64,000 nucleotides of DNA from Clostridia bacterium (GTDB lineage Bacteria > Bacillota > Clostridia > Oscillospirales > Acutalibacteraceae), in assembly GCA_017513525.1 (NCBI GenBank), contig JAFXFC010000048.1, positions 1 through 64,000 on the forward strand, written 5' to 3'. The notes under the pieces are model-generated. The model had not been told where the DNA came from. It was given only the letters and a program-made list of their open reading frames with translations, and ran no database searches. Below, in pieces: positions 50,418 to 60,533 of this stretch. The number at the start of each line of letters is the position of its first letter. Position 1 is the first letter of the stretch. A program made the translations under genes and the position numbers.

Positions 50418-52364
50418 ATGCCTAAAATTAATGTACTCCCGAAATCGGTAGCAGAGCTCATAGCAGCAGGCGAAGTTGTAGAGCGTCCGTCATCTGCCGT
50501 GAAAGAGCTCATTGAAAATTCAATAGACGCAGGTGCTACTGCCATCAGCGTTGAAATAAAAAACGGCGGCGTGAAATATATCCGAGTTACGGATAACGGC
50601 TGCGGAATACACCGCGAAGATGTAAGAACGGCATTTATAAGCCACGCCACAAGTAAAATAAGCTCGGGTGAAGACCTTGATGCTATCTTTACCTTAGGCT
50701 TCAGAGGGGAAGCGCTCCCTTCCATTGCGGCAGTTTCAAGGCTTTCAATGCTTACTAAGACCGAAGAGGAAGAAATCGGCACTCTCATTGATATAGAAGG
50801 TGGCGAAGAAAAATCCTTTGACGATGCAGGCTGTCCCGACGGTACTACCATAATTATCAGAGATCTGTTTTATAACACCCCCGCAAGAATGAAATTCCTT
50901 AAAAAGGATATGACAGAGGGAAGTTATGTTTCCGATATTGTTGCAAAAACCGCAATATCTCACCCTGAGATCAGATTTTCTCTGATAAAAGACGGAAAGC
51001 AAGTGATTTCCACTCCCGGAAACTCTGATCTTAAAGAGGCAATATTTGCTGTTTTCGGAAAAGATATTTCCGAAGCGCTTATTCCTTGTGAATATGAATA
51101 TAAATCCATAAGTGTCAAAGGCTATATTTCAAGACCGCTTAATAACAGACCTAACAGAAATCTTCAGTACTGTTATGTCAACGGCAGATTTGTCCGTATT
51201 CCCGTAGCGGCGGCGGCTCTTGATGAAGCATATAAAAACCGTATTATGGTTGGAAAATTCCCCATGTGCTTCCTGTTTGTTGATATTCCTGCAGGAAAAA
51301 TAGATGTAAATGTTCACCCCGCTAAGACTGAAATAAGATTTTCAGAGGATTCTTCAATTTTTGAAGCAATATTCTATGCCGCAAAATCGGCTCTGAATAA
51401 AGGTGATACATTAAGACCTGAGGTTTCGCTCAGAGATAAAAAAGATATTACGGCAAAAAAGACCCCTGAGATAACGCAAATGCGTTTTTCTGAAAAAATT
51501 CCGACAAAAGAAGATAAACCGATAACAGTTAAACCCGAAGAGAAAAAAGAAGAAAAAGAGCAGGTGACGGTAGCTTCAAAGCCGACAGCGGTTCCCTCTG
51601 TAAGTGTCACGCCGACTCCCGTGACATTTCGTGATACCTCAAATGTTTTCTCCAATATGACACCAAAACAAATTGTTGAGGAGAAAAAAACTCCTGCGCC
51701 TTCTGTAGCTGTTACTTCAAATAACAAGGCAATAGATATTGTTTTTGATGACGAAGAAGAAAAAACAAAAGAAAACACTTGCGTAAATACAGAGATTAAT
51801 GATATCCGCATAGTCGGTGAGATATTTAAGACATATATACTTGTTGAACAGAAAAGTAAGCTTCTGATAATAGACAAGCATGCGGCGCATGAAAGAATGA
51901 TATTCAATAAGCTTTCTGAAAACGGCTTTTCCTCAGATTCTCAGCTGCTTCTTTCTCCGATTTCTGTGACCCTCTCGGGAAAAGAATATGCAGTAGTCCT
52001 TGAAAATCTTGATATTTTTTCAAAGGGCGGTTTTTTAGTGGAGGATTTCGGCGGCGGTACGGTTATCGTCAGAGAATGCCCCGTAACTCTCCAGAAAGAA
52101 GATATATCCGCTATAATTTCTGAAATGGCAGGCGAGCTTCTGAAAGGAAATATGAAGCCTGTCCCCGAAAAGCTTACATGGCTTTACCATTCAACTGCAT
52201 GCAGGGCTGCTGTGAAGGCAGGGGATGAATTAAAGCCCGTTGAAACCGAAGCCTTTGTAAAACAGCTTCTTTCAGATGACAGTATCCGTTACTGTCCTCA
52301 CGGAAGACCTGTAATGTATGAGCTTACAAAGCACGAAATTGAAAAACAGTTCGGAAGAATATAA
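50418..52364 (+). CDS. mutL: DNA mismatch repair protein MutL
   Basis: A 648-residue protein. The GHKL ATPase domain shows AAGEVVERPSSAVKELIENSIDAGA, DNGCGI and GFRGEALPSIAAVS. A long Glu/Lys/Thr-rich linker (about 330-465) joins a C-terminal dimerisation domain. This contains DKHAAHERMIF, close to the DQHA(X)2E(X)4E endonuclease motif of MutL proteins from bacteria lacking MutH. The stop is directly followed by the miaA ATG. Confidence 0.97.
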   Translation: MPKINVLPKSVAELIAAGEVVERPSSAVKELIENSIDAGATAISVEIKNGGVKYIRVTDNGCGIHREDVRTAFISHATSKISSGEDLDAIFTLGFRGEALPSIAAVSRLSMLTKTEEEEIGTLIDIEGGEEKSFDDAGCPDGTTIIIRDLFYNTPARMKFLKKDMTEGSYVSDIVAKTAISHPEIRFSLIKDGKQVISTPGNSDLKEAIFAVFGKDISEALIPCEYEYKSISVKGYISRPLNNRPNRNLQYCYVNGRFVRIPVAAAALDEAYKNRIMVGKFPMCFLFVDIPAGKIDVNVHPAKTEIRFSEDSSIFEAIFYAAKSALNKGDTLRPEVSLRDKKDITAKKTPEITQMRFSEKIPTKEDKPITVKPEEKKEEKEQVTVASKPTAVPSVSVTPTPVTFRDTSNVFSNMTPKQIVEEKKTPAPSVAVTSNNKAIDIVFDDEEEKTKENTCVNTEINDIRIVGEIFKTYILVEQKSKLLIIDKHAAHERMIFNKLSENGFSSDSQLLLSPISVTLSGKEYAVVLENLDIFSKGGFLVEDFGGGTVIVRECPVTLQKEDISAIISEMAGELLKGNMKPVPEKLTWLYHSTACRAAVKAGDELKPVETEAFVKQLLSDDSIRYCPHGRPVMYELTKHEIEKQFGRI

Positions 52365-53339
52365 ATGAAAATAAATACAACAGAAAAAATTCCTGTTGTT
52401 GCGGTGGTAGGTCCCACGGCGTCGGGAAAAACCGCAATGGCAATTGAACTTGCAAAGATATTTAATGCTGAAATAGTATCCGCTGATTCAATGCAGATAT
52501 ATAAGGGTATGGATATAGCTTCTGCAAAACCCGACGAAGAAGAAATGCAGGGCATAAGACATCATCTTATAGATTTTCTGGATAACTCAGAAAGATACAG
52601 TGTCGCAAGATATATTGATGATGCCACGGCGGCAATAAAGGATATAAGAAGCCGAAATAAAAATGTTATTGTCTGCGGAGGAACGGGGCTTTATATTGAT
52701 TCACTTCTCAAAAATATTATTTTTGAAGAAGAGCCCGATAATTCTGAAATAAGAGAAAATCTCCGCACGCGAAAAGATGAAGAAGGTATTGAAAGCCTTT
52801 ATAATGAACTGAAAAGAATTGACCCCGTAACAGCTGAGTCGCTACATATAAATAACGAGGGCAGAATTCTCAGAGCCATTGAAACCTATTATCTGACAGG
52901 TGAGCTTCCTTCTGCTTTAAGAGAACGCTCAAGAAGCGTCGAGTCCCCATATGAAGTCTTATATATAGGATTAAATTATGAAGACAGAGATATTCTTTAT
53001 GACAGAATAAACGCTCGTGTTGAAATAATGGTGGAAAAAGGTCTTATCACGGAAGCAAAGGAATATTTTTCTCTTGAAAATAAGCATACCGCCGCTCAGG
53101 CAATAGGTCATAAAGAAATAATTCCCTACCTTTCAGGGGAACTGAGCCTCAAAGAAGCAAAGGAAAATCTGAAAAAGGCTACAAGGCACTACGCAAAAAG
53201 GCAAATGACATGGTTCAGACGCAATACTGAAATCCATAATATTTACTGTGATAAATATGAAAACTTTTCTGATGCCGTAAATGCGGCGGCTATGATAATA
53301 AAAACAAACGGATTGTTTAAGGCAGGTGAAACTGATTGA
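52365..53339 (+). CDS. miaA: tRNA dimethylallyltransferase
   Basis: A 324-residue enzyme adding a dimethylallyl group to A37 of tRNAs reading U-initial codons. P-loop GPTASGKTAMAIELA, SADSMQIYKGMDIASAKP and VCGGTGLYIDSLL are family signatures, as is the AIGHKEI...ATRHYAKRQMTWFRR end. Its ATG touches the mutL stop. Together with miaB in this series it completes ms2i6A formation. Confidence 0.97.
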   Translation: MKINTTEKIPVVAVVGPTASGKTAMAIELAKIFNAEIVSADSMQIYKGMDIASAKPDEEEMQGIRHHLIDFLDNSERYSVARYIDDATAAIKDIRSRNKNVIVCGGTGLYIDSLLKNIIFEEEPDNSEIRENLRTRKDEEGIESLYNELKRIDPVTAESLHINNEGRILRAIETYYLTGELPSALRERSRSVESPYEVLYIGLNYEDRDILYDRINARVEIMVEKGLITEAKEYFSLENKHTAAQAIGHKEIIPYLSGELSLKEAKENLKKATRHYAKRQMTWFRRNTEIHNIYCDKYENFSDAVNAAAMIIKTNGLFKAGETD

Positions 53340-54604
53340 AAAAGCCTCATGTGAGAACCAATATAGATTTTGAAGTAACTTCTCCCGTTATAAAAAATAT
53401 TTTTTGGGTGGTTTTGTTTCTTGTTCTTATGTTCTTTGTAATTTATCCGTTAACGGTTTTCAAAGGAAACATAAGTCCCGTCAGAACACAGACTGCAGTT
53501 CAGCAGACGGTCTACGATACAATTGATGTTGATGCTTTTGCAGTCAGAAGCGAGGTGTGTATCAATAACACATATTCCGGAACAATAGTTCCCGCTGTCA
53601 CTAACGGAAACAAGGTTGCCATAGGTGATACCGTTGCAGATATTTATGCGAATGAAGCTGCAGCTCAGAATGCTTCAAGGCTTAAGGAGCTTCAAAATGA
53701 AATTGAGTATTACCGCTCCATAGAATCCGCTGTCGGAGGAACACTGCAGACAGATATAGACCTATATAAAAGCAGCGTAACAAAATCATTGTTTTCTTTG
53801 TCTTCAAGCATTGAAAATGATGAGCTTTCCGAAATATATACAAAATCCAGAGAGCTTCGGGAAGCAATTACAAGAAAACAGATTGCAATCGGCACTCCCG
53901 TTGATGTATCGGATATAATTACACAGCTTACGAATGAATATTCCGCACTTGAAAAGTCCGTTAATGTCGGTTCGTCAATAGAAGCCCCACAGTCGGGCTA
54001 CTATGTAAATACCGCAGACGGGTATGAAAATGCCGTTGATTTTGAGAATGTAAAAAATCTCAATTTTTCCCAAGTTGAAAGTATACTGAACAGCGAGCCT
54101 TCTTTAGTTTCTTCCGATAATGTCGGTAAGATCATAACAGATTTTAACTGGTATCTTGTATGTAATACTACATTAGACCGGCTCGGAAATATTAAGACAG
54201 GCACGACAGTTACTGTTACCTTTGCCAATTCACCTGTCGATGAATTGAAAATGACGGTGGTTGCAATAAATCAGTCAGATGCAAACACTCCCGTTACATT
54301 GATACTCGGCAGCAATATAATGAATGAGGATATTGCCGATTTAAGACTTGCATCGATTAAAATAAGAGTTGAAGCTTTTACAGGTCTTGCAGTTGACAGA
54401 CAGGCACTTCGCACTGTAGACGGAGTAAAGGGTGTATATGTCAAGGTCGGAAATATTGCTGAATTCAAAAAGATCAATATAATTTATTCAGATGAAAATA
54501 TAATTCTGACTTCAGCCCCACCGGATGAAAGAGGATATCTGGAGCTTTATGATGATATAATATTGGAAGGGACTGATATGTATGACTCAAAACTCCTCGA
54601 TTGA
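53336..54604 (+). CDS. HlyD-like membrane fusion/adaptor protein
   Basis: A 422-residue protein with one membrane helix (about 20-41), then an extracytoplasmic part. A split lipoyl-like region (YSGTIVPAVTNGNKVAIGDTVADIY, about 81-105) precedes an alpha-helical hairpin (about 112-200) and further beta segments. This is the HlyD-type layout, although no transporter is adjacent. TTG at 53336 with AGGTG 7 bases before; it overlaps miaA by four bases and yggS by 23. Clostridia often have such a gene beside yggS-sepF; function unknown, perhaps envelope or division related. Confidence 0.65.
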   Translation: MKKPHVRTNIDFEVTSPVIKNIFWVVLFLVLMFFVIYPLTVFKGNISPVRTQTAVQQTVYDTIDVDAFAVRSEVCINNTYSGTIVPAVTNGNKVAIGDTVADIYANEAAAQNASRLKELQNEIEYYRSIESAVGGTLQTDIDLYKSSVTKSLFSLSSSIENDELSEIYTKSRELREAITRKQIAIGTPVDVSDIITQLTNEYSALEKSVNVGSSIEAPQSGYYVNTADGYENAVDFENVKNLNFSQVESILNSEPSLVSSDNVGKIITDFNWYLVCNTTLDRLGNIKTGTTVTVTFANSPVDELKMTVVAINQSDANTPVTLILGSNIMNEDIADLRLASIKIRVEAFTGLAVDRQALRTVDGVKGVYVKVGNIAEFKKINIIYSDENIILTSAPPDERGYLELYDDIILEGTDMYDSKLLD

Positions 54605-55307
54605 TTTTGATCTGTCTTATTTGGACGAAAATTATAAGAGAGTTACTTCAGAAATCTCTGAAGCTGCAATAAAAGCGGGAAGAGCTCCCGAGGAAGTAAG
54701 TCTTATGGCGGTTACAAAAACCGTGAGTCCCGTAATGATAAATCACATGATTTCCCTCGGAGCCAAGCTTATCGGAGAGAACAAAGTTCAGGAGCTTCTC
54801 TCAAAGCTTGATTTTCTTGATACCAAAGATATCAAAATGCACATTATCGGACATTTACAGTCGAACAAGGTGAGAAAAATAATTGACACGGTATCAATGA
54901 TTCAATCTGTTGACAGCGTGTCACTTGCTGAAGAAATCTCCCGTCAGGCGGTGAAACATGAAAAAGAAATGGATATCCTGCTTGAAGTTAATATCGGTGA
55001 TGAAGAAGCAAAAACGGGTATGCCGATAGGCCTTTTGAAAGAAAGTGCCTGTGAGATCGCAGAAATGCCGGGCATAAAAATAAAAGGTCTTATGTGTGTA
55101 CCGCCCATATGCGAAAATGATGATGAAGCACGGCGTTATTTTGAAAAAACAAGATTGCTTTATGAAGACTTAAAGGTACCGTTAAAGGGTAAATCTGAGC
55201 TGAGTGTCCTATCAATGGGAATGTCGTCGGACTTTGTTCCGGCAATTCTTGAGGGTGCAACGATTGTAAGAGTCGGAAGTTCCTTATTCGGTGCAAGACG
55301 GTATTAA
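54582..55307 (+). CDS. PLP-binding YggS/YlmE-family protein
   Basis: A 241-residue single-barrel pyridoxal-phosphate protein of the PROSC family, concerned with PLP homeostasis. The PLP lysine lies in LMAVTKTVSP (about residue 46), and GENKVQEL, HIIGHLQSNK, GLMCVPP and SVLSMGMSSDF are conserved blocks. GGAAGGGA precedes the ATG. It is upstream of sepF, as ylmE is in Bacillus. Confidence 0.93.
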   Translation: MTQNSSIDFDLSYLDENYKRVTSEISEAAIKAGRAPEEVSLMAVTKTVSPVMINHMISLGAKLIGENKVQELLSKLDFLDTKDIKMHIIGHLQSNKVRKIIDTVSMIQSVDSVSLAEEISRQAVKHEKEMDILLEVNIGDEEAKTGMPIGLLKESACEIAEMPGIKIKGLMCVPPICENDDEARRYFEKTRLLYEDLKVPLKGKSELSVLSMGMSSDFVPAILEGATIVRVGSSLFGARRY

Positions 55308-55352
55308 AATGTATATATTATATTGTTAAATAAATGAAAGGACGTATTAATA

Positions 55353-55817
55353 ATGGGTATAGGAGATAAATTAAAAAAGATGCTGAACATTGATGACGGC
55401 TATTTCGATGAGGTTGAGGATGATGATCTCGAATATGATCCTGCTTACTCACAGGATAACAGCAAACGCACATCAGACAGAAGAGGTCTTTCTCTGTCAG
55501 CTCCCTCAGGTACAAAGGTAGTTGATATTCACACAACAGCAAAGCTTCAGGTCGTTCTTAAAAAGCCCGAACGCTTTGAAGAGGCAACAGGTATTGCCGA
55601 TGAATTACTTGATAAGAGAACAGTAGTTCTCAATCTTGAAGCAACTGCAAAGGATGAGGCTGCAAGACTTCTTTGCTTCCTCAGCGGTGTTGCATATGCA
55701 AACGGAGGAAAGCTTAAGAAGATCGCAAATAACACTTATATTATTACACCTTATAATGTTGATGTTATGGGTGATCTTCTTGATGAACTCGAAAGCAACG
55801 GAATGTTTTTTGTTTAA
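55353..55817 (+). CDS. sepF: Cell division protein SepF
   Basis: A 154-residue FtsZ-binding protein that tethers the Z-ring. An N-terminal amphipathic start (MGIGDKLKKMLNI) for membrane contact is followed by an acidic linker. The SepF core carries KLQVVLKKPERFEEATGIADELLDKRTVVLNLE and RLLCFLSGVAYANGGKLKKIANNTYIITP. AAAGGA lies upstream. It precedes divIVA as in Bacillus. Confidence 0.95.
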   Translation: MGIGDKLKKMLNIDDGYFDEVEDDDLEYDPAYSQDNSKRTSDRRGLSLSAPSGTKVVDIHTTAKLQVVLKKPERFEEATGIADELLDKRTVVLNLEATAKDEAARLLCFLSGVAYANGGKLKKIANNTYIITPYNVDVMGDLLDELESNGMFFV

Positions 55818-55864
55818 TTAATAATAGTTTAAGAAACTCTTGAGAGGAAAGGAAGCGAATTGCT

Positions 55865-58198
55865 ATGCTTACACCTGCACAGCTTAAACAGACAGAACTG
55901 AAAAAACTTGAAAACGGTGGTTATTCTGCAGAAGATGTAGATAAGATGCTGTCACTGATAATAAATGACTATGAACAGATATTTGAAGAAAATGCCAATC
56001 TTATCAGAAAACTCAGTGTTCTTGCCGCAAAGCTTGATGAATACAGAAAAGATGAAAATGTTTTAAGAGACGTTCTTCTTAATGCACAAAAGAGTGCAGA
56101 TATGATAATTTCAACATCTCAGGCACAGGCAGATGCAATTATTGTTGAAGCAAACAATAATGTTGCCGAAATATACAAAAACGGCGAAGGAATCATTGAA
56201 GAAGCGAAGATTAAGGCTGAAAAGATTACAGCTGCTGCTGAGGCAGAGTATACAAGTATCATCCAGTCTGCTAAGGTTATGGCAGACGGATATCTGTCTG
56301 CTGCAAGAGAATCTGCCGCATCTGTAACCGCTGAGGTTGAAATGAGCGTTAATGAGCTTCTCGGTGACTGTGATGAAAAGGCAGCAAATATACTTGAAGA
56401 AGCAAAGATGCGTGCTGAGGAAATGCTCAGTGAAACAAAAGCTGAAACAGATATGATGCGCAGTGATGCAAAATCTGAAATAGAAGTAATGCGCAGTGAT
56501 GCAAAAATTGTGGCTGACGCAATGATAACGGAAGCTACAACAAAGGCGGATGAACTTTCTGCTGCTGCTGAAAAATATTCTCAGGATCTTGTAAATGCTG
56601 CTAAGAATGATGCCGAGCTTATCATGAAAAAAGCAGAAGAAGATTCTCAGGAATATGTAGCACAAGCTAAAGAAAATCTTGAAAAGGCTAAGGGTACATC
56701 CATACAGCTTATTGATGAGGCTGAGACCAGAGCTGTTCAGATGATAGACGAAGCAAAGAAACAGGCTGATGAATTAAACCGTGTCAGCAGCCATAATTCC
56801 TTTATGTATATAGAGGAAGCAAAGAGCCGTGCACAGGAAGAAGTAGCAGCTGTAAGGGAAGCAGCTGCAAAAGAATCTGCTGATGCCAAGGAGCTTGCCG
56901 AAAAGCTTCTCAGTGAGGCAAAATCTATCAGTGAAGAAATACATAATAACACCCGTGCTCAGTCAGAAGAGCTTCTGAATTCCGCAAAAATCAAGGCTCA
57001 GGAAATTATAACTGAGGCTGAAAATGCAGTAAAAACAGCACTTATAGAAACTGATGAAACCGTTGAGAGAATTCTCACTTCTGCAAAAGAGGAAAGTGCC
57101 GCAATGCTCTCTTCTGCTTCTGCAGAGGCTAAGAGTAAAATTGAAGCAGCAGACAGCAATGCTGATGCTATGATGTCTGAGGCATCTTCAAAGGCTGCTG
57201 AAATGTTAAGCGGTGCAAAGCATGAATGTGAAAGAATGACCTCTCTTGCTACCAATCTCAAAGTAAAGCTTGTTGATCTTATAAATACTGTCGAAAAGAA
57301 TTATCATATAGTTCAGAGCCAGTCAACTCAGCTTCGTGAGAGTCTTGAAAAACAGGTAAAGGCAAGCGAAGAAATGCTCAGTGCACAAAAAGCCGCTCTT
57401 GAAGTGCTTCCTGCATTTGAAGAGAATGAAGTTTTTCATATCAATGTAGACGCTCATTTTGAGCCCATTGCTCATGATGTTGATGTCATTAAAATGCTTT
57501 CTGTTTACGGCTTATACAGAGAAAGAGAGAATTTAGCAGATTCCGCAGATAATTCTGAAGCTTCTGTCATTAAAAGCGGTGTAACTCCCGAAAAAGCAGC
57601 TCAGAAGATAGAAGACATTTTATCAGGTGTGACAAGACCTGTTGATTTTGATACTGATAAGTTCATTGACGATAATGATACGGTTTCGGATTTCTCAGAT
57701 CTGACTCTTTCGGATACTGAAGAAAAGACTGAACCTGTTGCAGAAAAGCCGTCTGAACCTCTATTCACTTCAGGCATTGATTATTCAACCGATGATTTTT
57801 CCGCTATTGCAGAAAATTTAAGAGGTGCTATTAATGAGGTAATTTCCAACGAAACGACCGAGGTTGAAAATGTAGTTACTTCTGAACAGGCTGAGCCTTC
57901 TGAAGATATCAGTGACAGTGTGATCGGTGAATTTGCAGATATTGATGATTTTGATTCTTTTGAAAGCTTCGATGAAGAATTTTCTGATTTTTCCGCTGAT
58001 TTTACCGCTGACGAATATGCATCGGATAATAATTCTCTCGAACAAGAAAACAGCATTGATGATAATGCTGCTGTCAATAAAGATGTAGAAGGCTTTAATG
58101 TTGATTTTTCTGCTTTTGAAGATGCGGATACCATAACATCTTCTACTCCCTCTCAGAAGTTCGGAAAAAGCAAAAGAAGAGGCAGAAGAAGAAAATAA
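55865..58198 (+). CDS. divIVA: Giant DivIVA-domain coiled-coil protein
   Basis: A 777-residue protein, several times longer than common DivIVA (150-250). Residues 1-60 hold a DivIVA-type head (LTPAQLKQTELKKLENGGYSAEDVDKML). Residues about 60-490 are nearly uninterrupted Ala/Glu/Lys coiled coil with repeats of the EEAKxxAxEMLSEA type. About 520-760 is an acidic, Asp/Glu/Ser-rich region, and the last residues are strongly basic (KSKRRGRRRK). The head lacks the canonical F-x-R-x-F-x-G-Y membrane-binding start. It probably marks poles or septa with SepF upstream. GAGGAAAGGAAG precedes the ATG. Confidence 0.8.
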   Translation: MLTPAQLKQTELKKLENGGYSAEDVDKMLSLIINDYEQIFEENANLIRKLSVLAAKLDEYRKDENVLRDVLLNAQKSADMIISTSQAQADAIIVEANNNVAEIYKNGEGIIEEAKIKAEKITAAAEAEYTSIIQSAKVMADGYLSAARESAASVTAEVEMSVNELLGDCDEKAANILEEAKMRAEEMLSETKAETDMMRSDAKSEIEVMRSDAKIVADAMITEATTKADELSAAAEKYSQDLVNAAKNDAELIMKKAEEDSQEYVAQAKENLEKAKGTSIQLIDEAETRAVQMIDEAKKQADELNRVSSHNSFMYIEEAKSRAQEEVAAVREAAAKESADAKELAEKLLSEAKSISEEIHNNTRAQSEELLNSAKIKAQEIITEAENAVKTALIETDETVERILTSAKEESAAMLSSASAEAKSKIEAADSNADAMMSEASSKAAEMLSGAKHECERMTSLATNLKVKLVDLINTVEKNYHIVQSQSTQLRESLEKQVKASEEMLSAQKAALEVLPAFEENEVFHINVDAHFEPIAHDVDVIKMLSVYGLYRERENLADSADNSEASVIKSGVTPEKAAQKIEDILSGVTRPVDFDTDKFIDDNDTVSDFSDLTLSDTEEKTEPVAEKPSEPLFTSGIDYSTDDFSAIAENLRGAINEVISNETTEVENVVTSEQAEPSEDISDSVIGEFADIDDFDSFESFDEEFSDFSADFTADEYASDNNSLEQENSIDDNAAVNKDVEGFNVDFSAFEDADTITSSTPSQKFGKSKRRGRRRK

Positions 58199-58225
58199 TC
58201 CGATGAACTGCGCGGAGGATTTAAA

Positions 58226-58753
58226 TTGAAAAAATATAATAAAAAGAAAATCATAACACTGTTTTTACAGCTTTTGGGTATTGCTGTTCTGGTTGCCGTC
58301 GATCTTGTTATTAAGAATGTCGTTACCGATAATATTGCATTATATGAGGATGTTCGTTTTATAGACGGAATTTTAGGCTGGACTTATGTTCAGAATACGG
58401 GCATGGCATGGAGTATGTTTGACGGTAATCCCGAGCTTCTTTCCCTGTTTACGGGAATTATCATAGCAGTGGCACTTGTTTATCTTGCATTACCTTTGAA
58501 AAGACCGCTTGCATATGATATATGTATTCCGATAATACTCGCAGGCGGCGCTGCAAATATGATAGACAGAATTACAAAAGGCTTTGTAGTTGACTATATC
58601 AAAACGCTTTTTGTAGATTTCCCCGTATATAATTTTGCGGACTGCCTTGTGACCTGCGGTGCATTTGCTCTTATCTTTTATCTTATATATGAGATAGTAA
58701 AAGAGTCAAAAGAGGAAAAGAAAAAGCTTTCAGAGGAAACAAGCGGTGAATGA
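58226..58753 (+). CDS. lspA: Lipoprotein signal peptidase
   Basis: A 175-residue aspartyl protease with four membrane helices, removing signal peptides from prolipoproteins. Conserved blocks are VQNTGMAWSM, GGAANMIDRITKGFVVDYI with the first catalytic Asp, and YNFADC with the second. TTG 58226 is the start, with GGAGGAT 5-6 bases upstream. It overlaps rluD by eight bases. The GerC lipoprotein is one likely client. Confidence 0.94.
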   Translation: MKKYNKKKIITLFLQLLGIAVLVAVDLVIKNVVTDNIALYEDVRFIDGILGWTYVQNTGMAWSMFDGNPELLSLFTGIIIAVALVYLALPLKRPLAYDICIPIILAGGAANMIDRITKGFVVDYIKTLFVDFPVYNFADCLVTCGAFALIFYLIYEIVKESKEEKKKLSEETSGE

Positions 58754-59660
58754 GATAATCTTTTCGGTTTCTCCCGAGATGCAAGGGGAACGACTTGACA
58801 AAATAATATCACTCGAAATTGACTCTCTTTCAAGAAGTGCCGTTCAGAAAATAATTGAAGACGGTTCAGTTGCAGTTAACGGCAAGACCGTTACAAAAAG
58901 CTCAAAGCTTAAAAGCGGTGACGAGCTTTGTATTATTATTCCCGAGCCCGTGGAATTAAAAGCTGTTCCTCAGGATATCCCCGTTGAGATAGTTTATGAG
59001 GATGATGACCTTCTCGTTGTAAATAAACCCAAGGGAATGGTAGTTCATCCCGCTGCGGGCAATCCCGACGGCACACTTGTAAATGCGCTTTTGTTTCACT
59101 GTAAGGGAAGGTTATCTTCAATAAACGGTGTTATAAGACCCGGAATCGTTCACAGAATAGATAAGGATACAAGCGGTCTTCTGATAGTTGCAAAGAATGA
59201 CTTTTCTCATGCGGCATTAGCCGAACAGATAAAGGAGCACAGCTTCAAAAGGGAATACCGTGCCGTAGTAACAGGACATATGCCGAATGTTAAGGGAACG
59301 ATAAATGTTCCCTTGGGAAGAAGCAAGAATGACCGAAAAAAACAAGCTCCCAACGGCATAAACCCGAGAGAAGCCATAACGCATTATGAGGTTCTTGAAC
59401 AATATTCGGGATATGATTACTGCAGATTTACTCTTGAAACGGGAAGAACTCATCAGATAAGAGTTCATTCTGCATATATAGGTCATCCTGTAGCGGGAGA
59501 TGCTGTATACGGTCCCGAAAAAAACTCCTTAGGACTTGTGGGTCAATGTCTTCATGCGGCAGTTATAGGCTTTATTCATCCCGTTACAAAAGAATATTTG
59601 GAATTTTCGGCGCCTTTGCCCGATTATTTTATAGATGTATTAAATAAAATCAATAAATAA
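58746..59660 (+). CDS. rluD: Pseudouridine synthase RluD-type
   Basis: A 304-residue RluA/RluD-family enzyme with an N-terminal S4 domain (about 12-75). The catalytic block GIVHRIDKDTSGLLIVAKN contains the essential Asp, and ETGRTHQIRVH is the closing motif. It converts uridines in 23S rRNA or tRNA. GTG start, inside the lspA end. lspA-rluD neighbours are common in Firmicutes (ylyA/ylyB region). Confidence 0.93.
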   Translation: MNEIIFSVSPEMQGERLDKIISLEIDSLSRSAVQKIIEDGSVAVNGKTVTKSSKLKSGDELCIIIPEPVELKAVPQDIPVEIVYEDDDLLVVNKPKGMVVHPAAGNPDGTLVNALLFHCKGRLSSINGVIRPGIVHRIDKDTSGLLIVAKNDFSHAALAEQIKEHSFKREYRAVVTGHMPNVKGTINVPLGRSKNDRKKQAPNGINPREAITHYEVLEQYSGYDYCRFTLETGRTHQIRVHSAYIGHPVAGDAVYGPEKNSLGLVGQCLHAAVIGFIHPVTKEYLEFSAPLPDYFIDVLNKINK

Positions 59661-59676
59661 AGGAGTGCTTTAACTT

Positions 59677-60519
59677 ATGGAACTTGCAGAAAAAAAACAG
59701 CTTAAACTGAAAGCCTTAAATGTCAGAAAAGGCATTATCGAAGGCACCTTCAATGCAAAAAGCGGTCATCCCGGCGGCTCTCTTTCTATAGCAGATATTC
59801 TCACTTATCTTTATTTCAAAGAGATGAGAGTTGATACAACTAATCCCAAATGGGAAAAAAGAGACAGATTGGTTCTTTCCAAAGGTCATGCTGCACCTGC
59901 ACTTTATGCAGTGCTTGCCGAGAAAGGATTCTTCCCCGTTGAGGACCTCAAGACTCTTCGTAAGTCTGATTCATATCTTCAGGGACATCCCAATATGAAC
60001 TATGTGCCCGGTGTTGACATGAGCACAGGCTCTCTCGGACAGGGAATTTCTGCTGCCTGCGGATTTGCACTTGCTTCAAAAATCGAAGGCAATCCTTATA
60101 ATGTATATACTATACTCGGTGACGGTGAAATTGAAGAAGGTCAGGTATGGGAGGCTTGTATGTTTGCAGCCGCAAAGAAGCTCGACTGTCTTACCGTGAT
60201 TGTTGACAATAATGACCTTCAGATAGACGGCACGGTAGAAGAGGTTAACTCTCCCTATCCCATCCCTGAAAAATTCGCAGCTTTCGGCTTCAATGTAATT
60301 GAAATCTGCGGCCACTGCTTTACTCAGATAGAAGAAGCAATAGAGAAAGCTAAGGCATGTAATGATAAGCCCACAGCTATTATCATGAAGACTGTTAAGG
60401 GTAAGGGCGTTTCCTTTATGGAAAATCAGGTATCATGGCACGGCAGTGCTCCGAATGCTGAGCAGTATGCTGCCGCAATGGCTGAGCTTGATGCCGCAAT
60501 CGAAGAATTGAACAAATAA
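59677..60519 (+). CDS. Transketolase N-terminal subunit
   Basis: A 280-residue TPP-binding half of a split transketolase. KSGHPGGSLSIADIL, the TPP/Mg motif GDGEIEEGQVWEACMFAAAKKLDCLTVIVDNND and SKGHAAPALYAVLAE are clear. It moves two-carbon units between ketose and aldose phosphates in the pentose-phosphate pathway. AAAGGAG precedes the ATG. The partner half starts 14 bases later. Confidence 0.95.
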   Translation: MELAEKKQLKLKALNVRKGIIEGTFNAKSGHPGGSLSIADILTYLYFKEMRVDTTNPKWEKRDRLVLSKGHAAPALYAVLAEKGFFPVEDLKTLRKSDSYLQGHPNMNYVPGVDMSTGSLGQGISAACGFALASKIEGNPYNVYTILGDGEIEEGQVWEACMFAAAKKLDCLTVIVDNNDLQIDGTVEEVNSPYPIPEKFAAFGFNVIEICGHCFTQIEEAIEKAKACNDKPTAIIMKTVKGKGVSFMENQVSWHGSAPNAEQYAAAMAELDAAIEELNK

Positions 60520-60533
60520 GGGAGGAAACGAAA

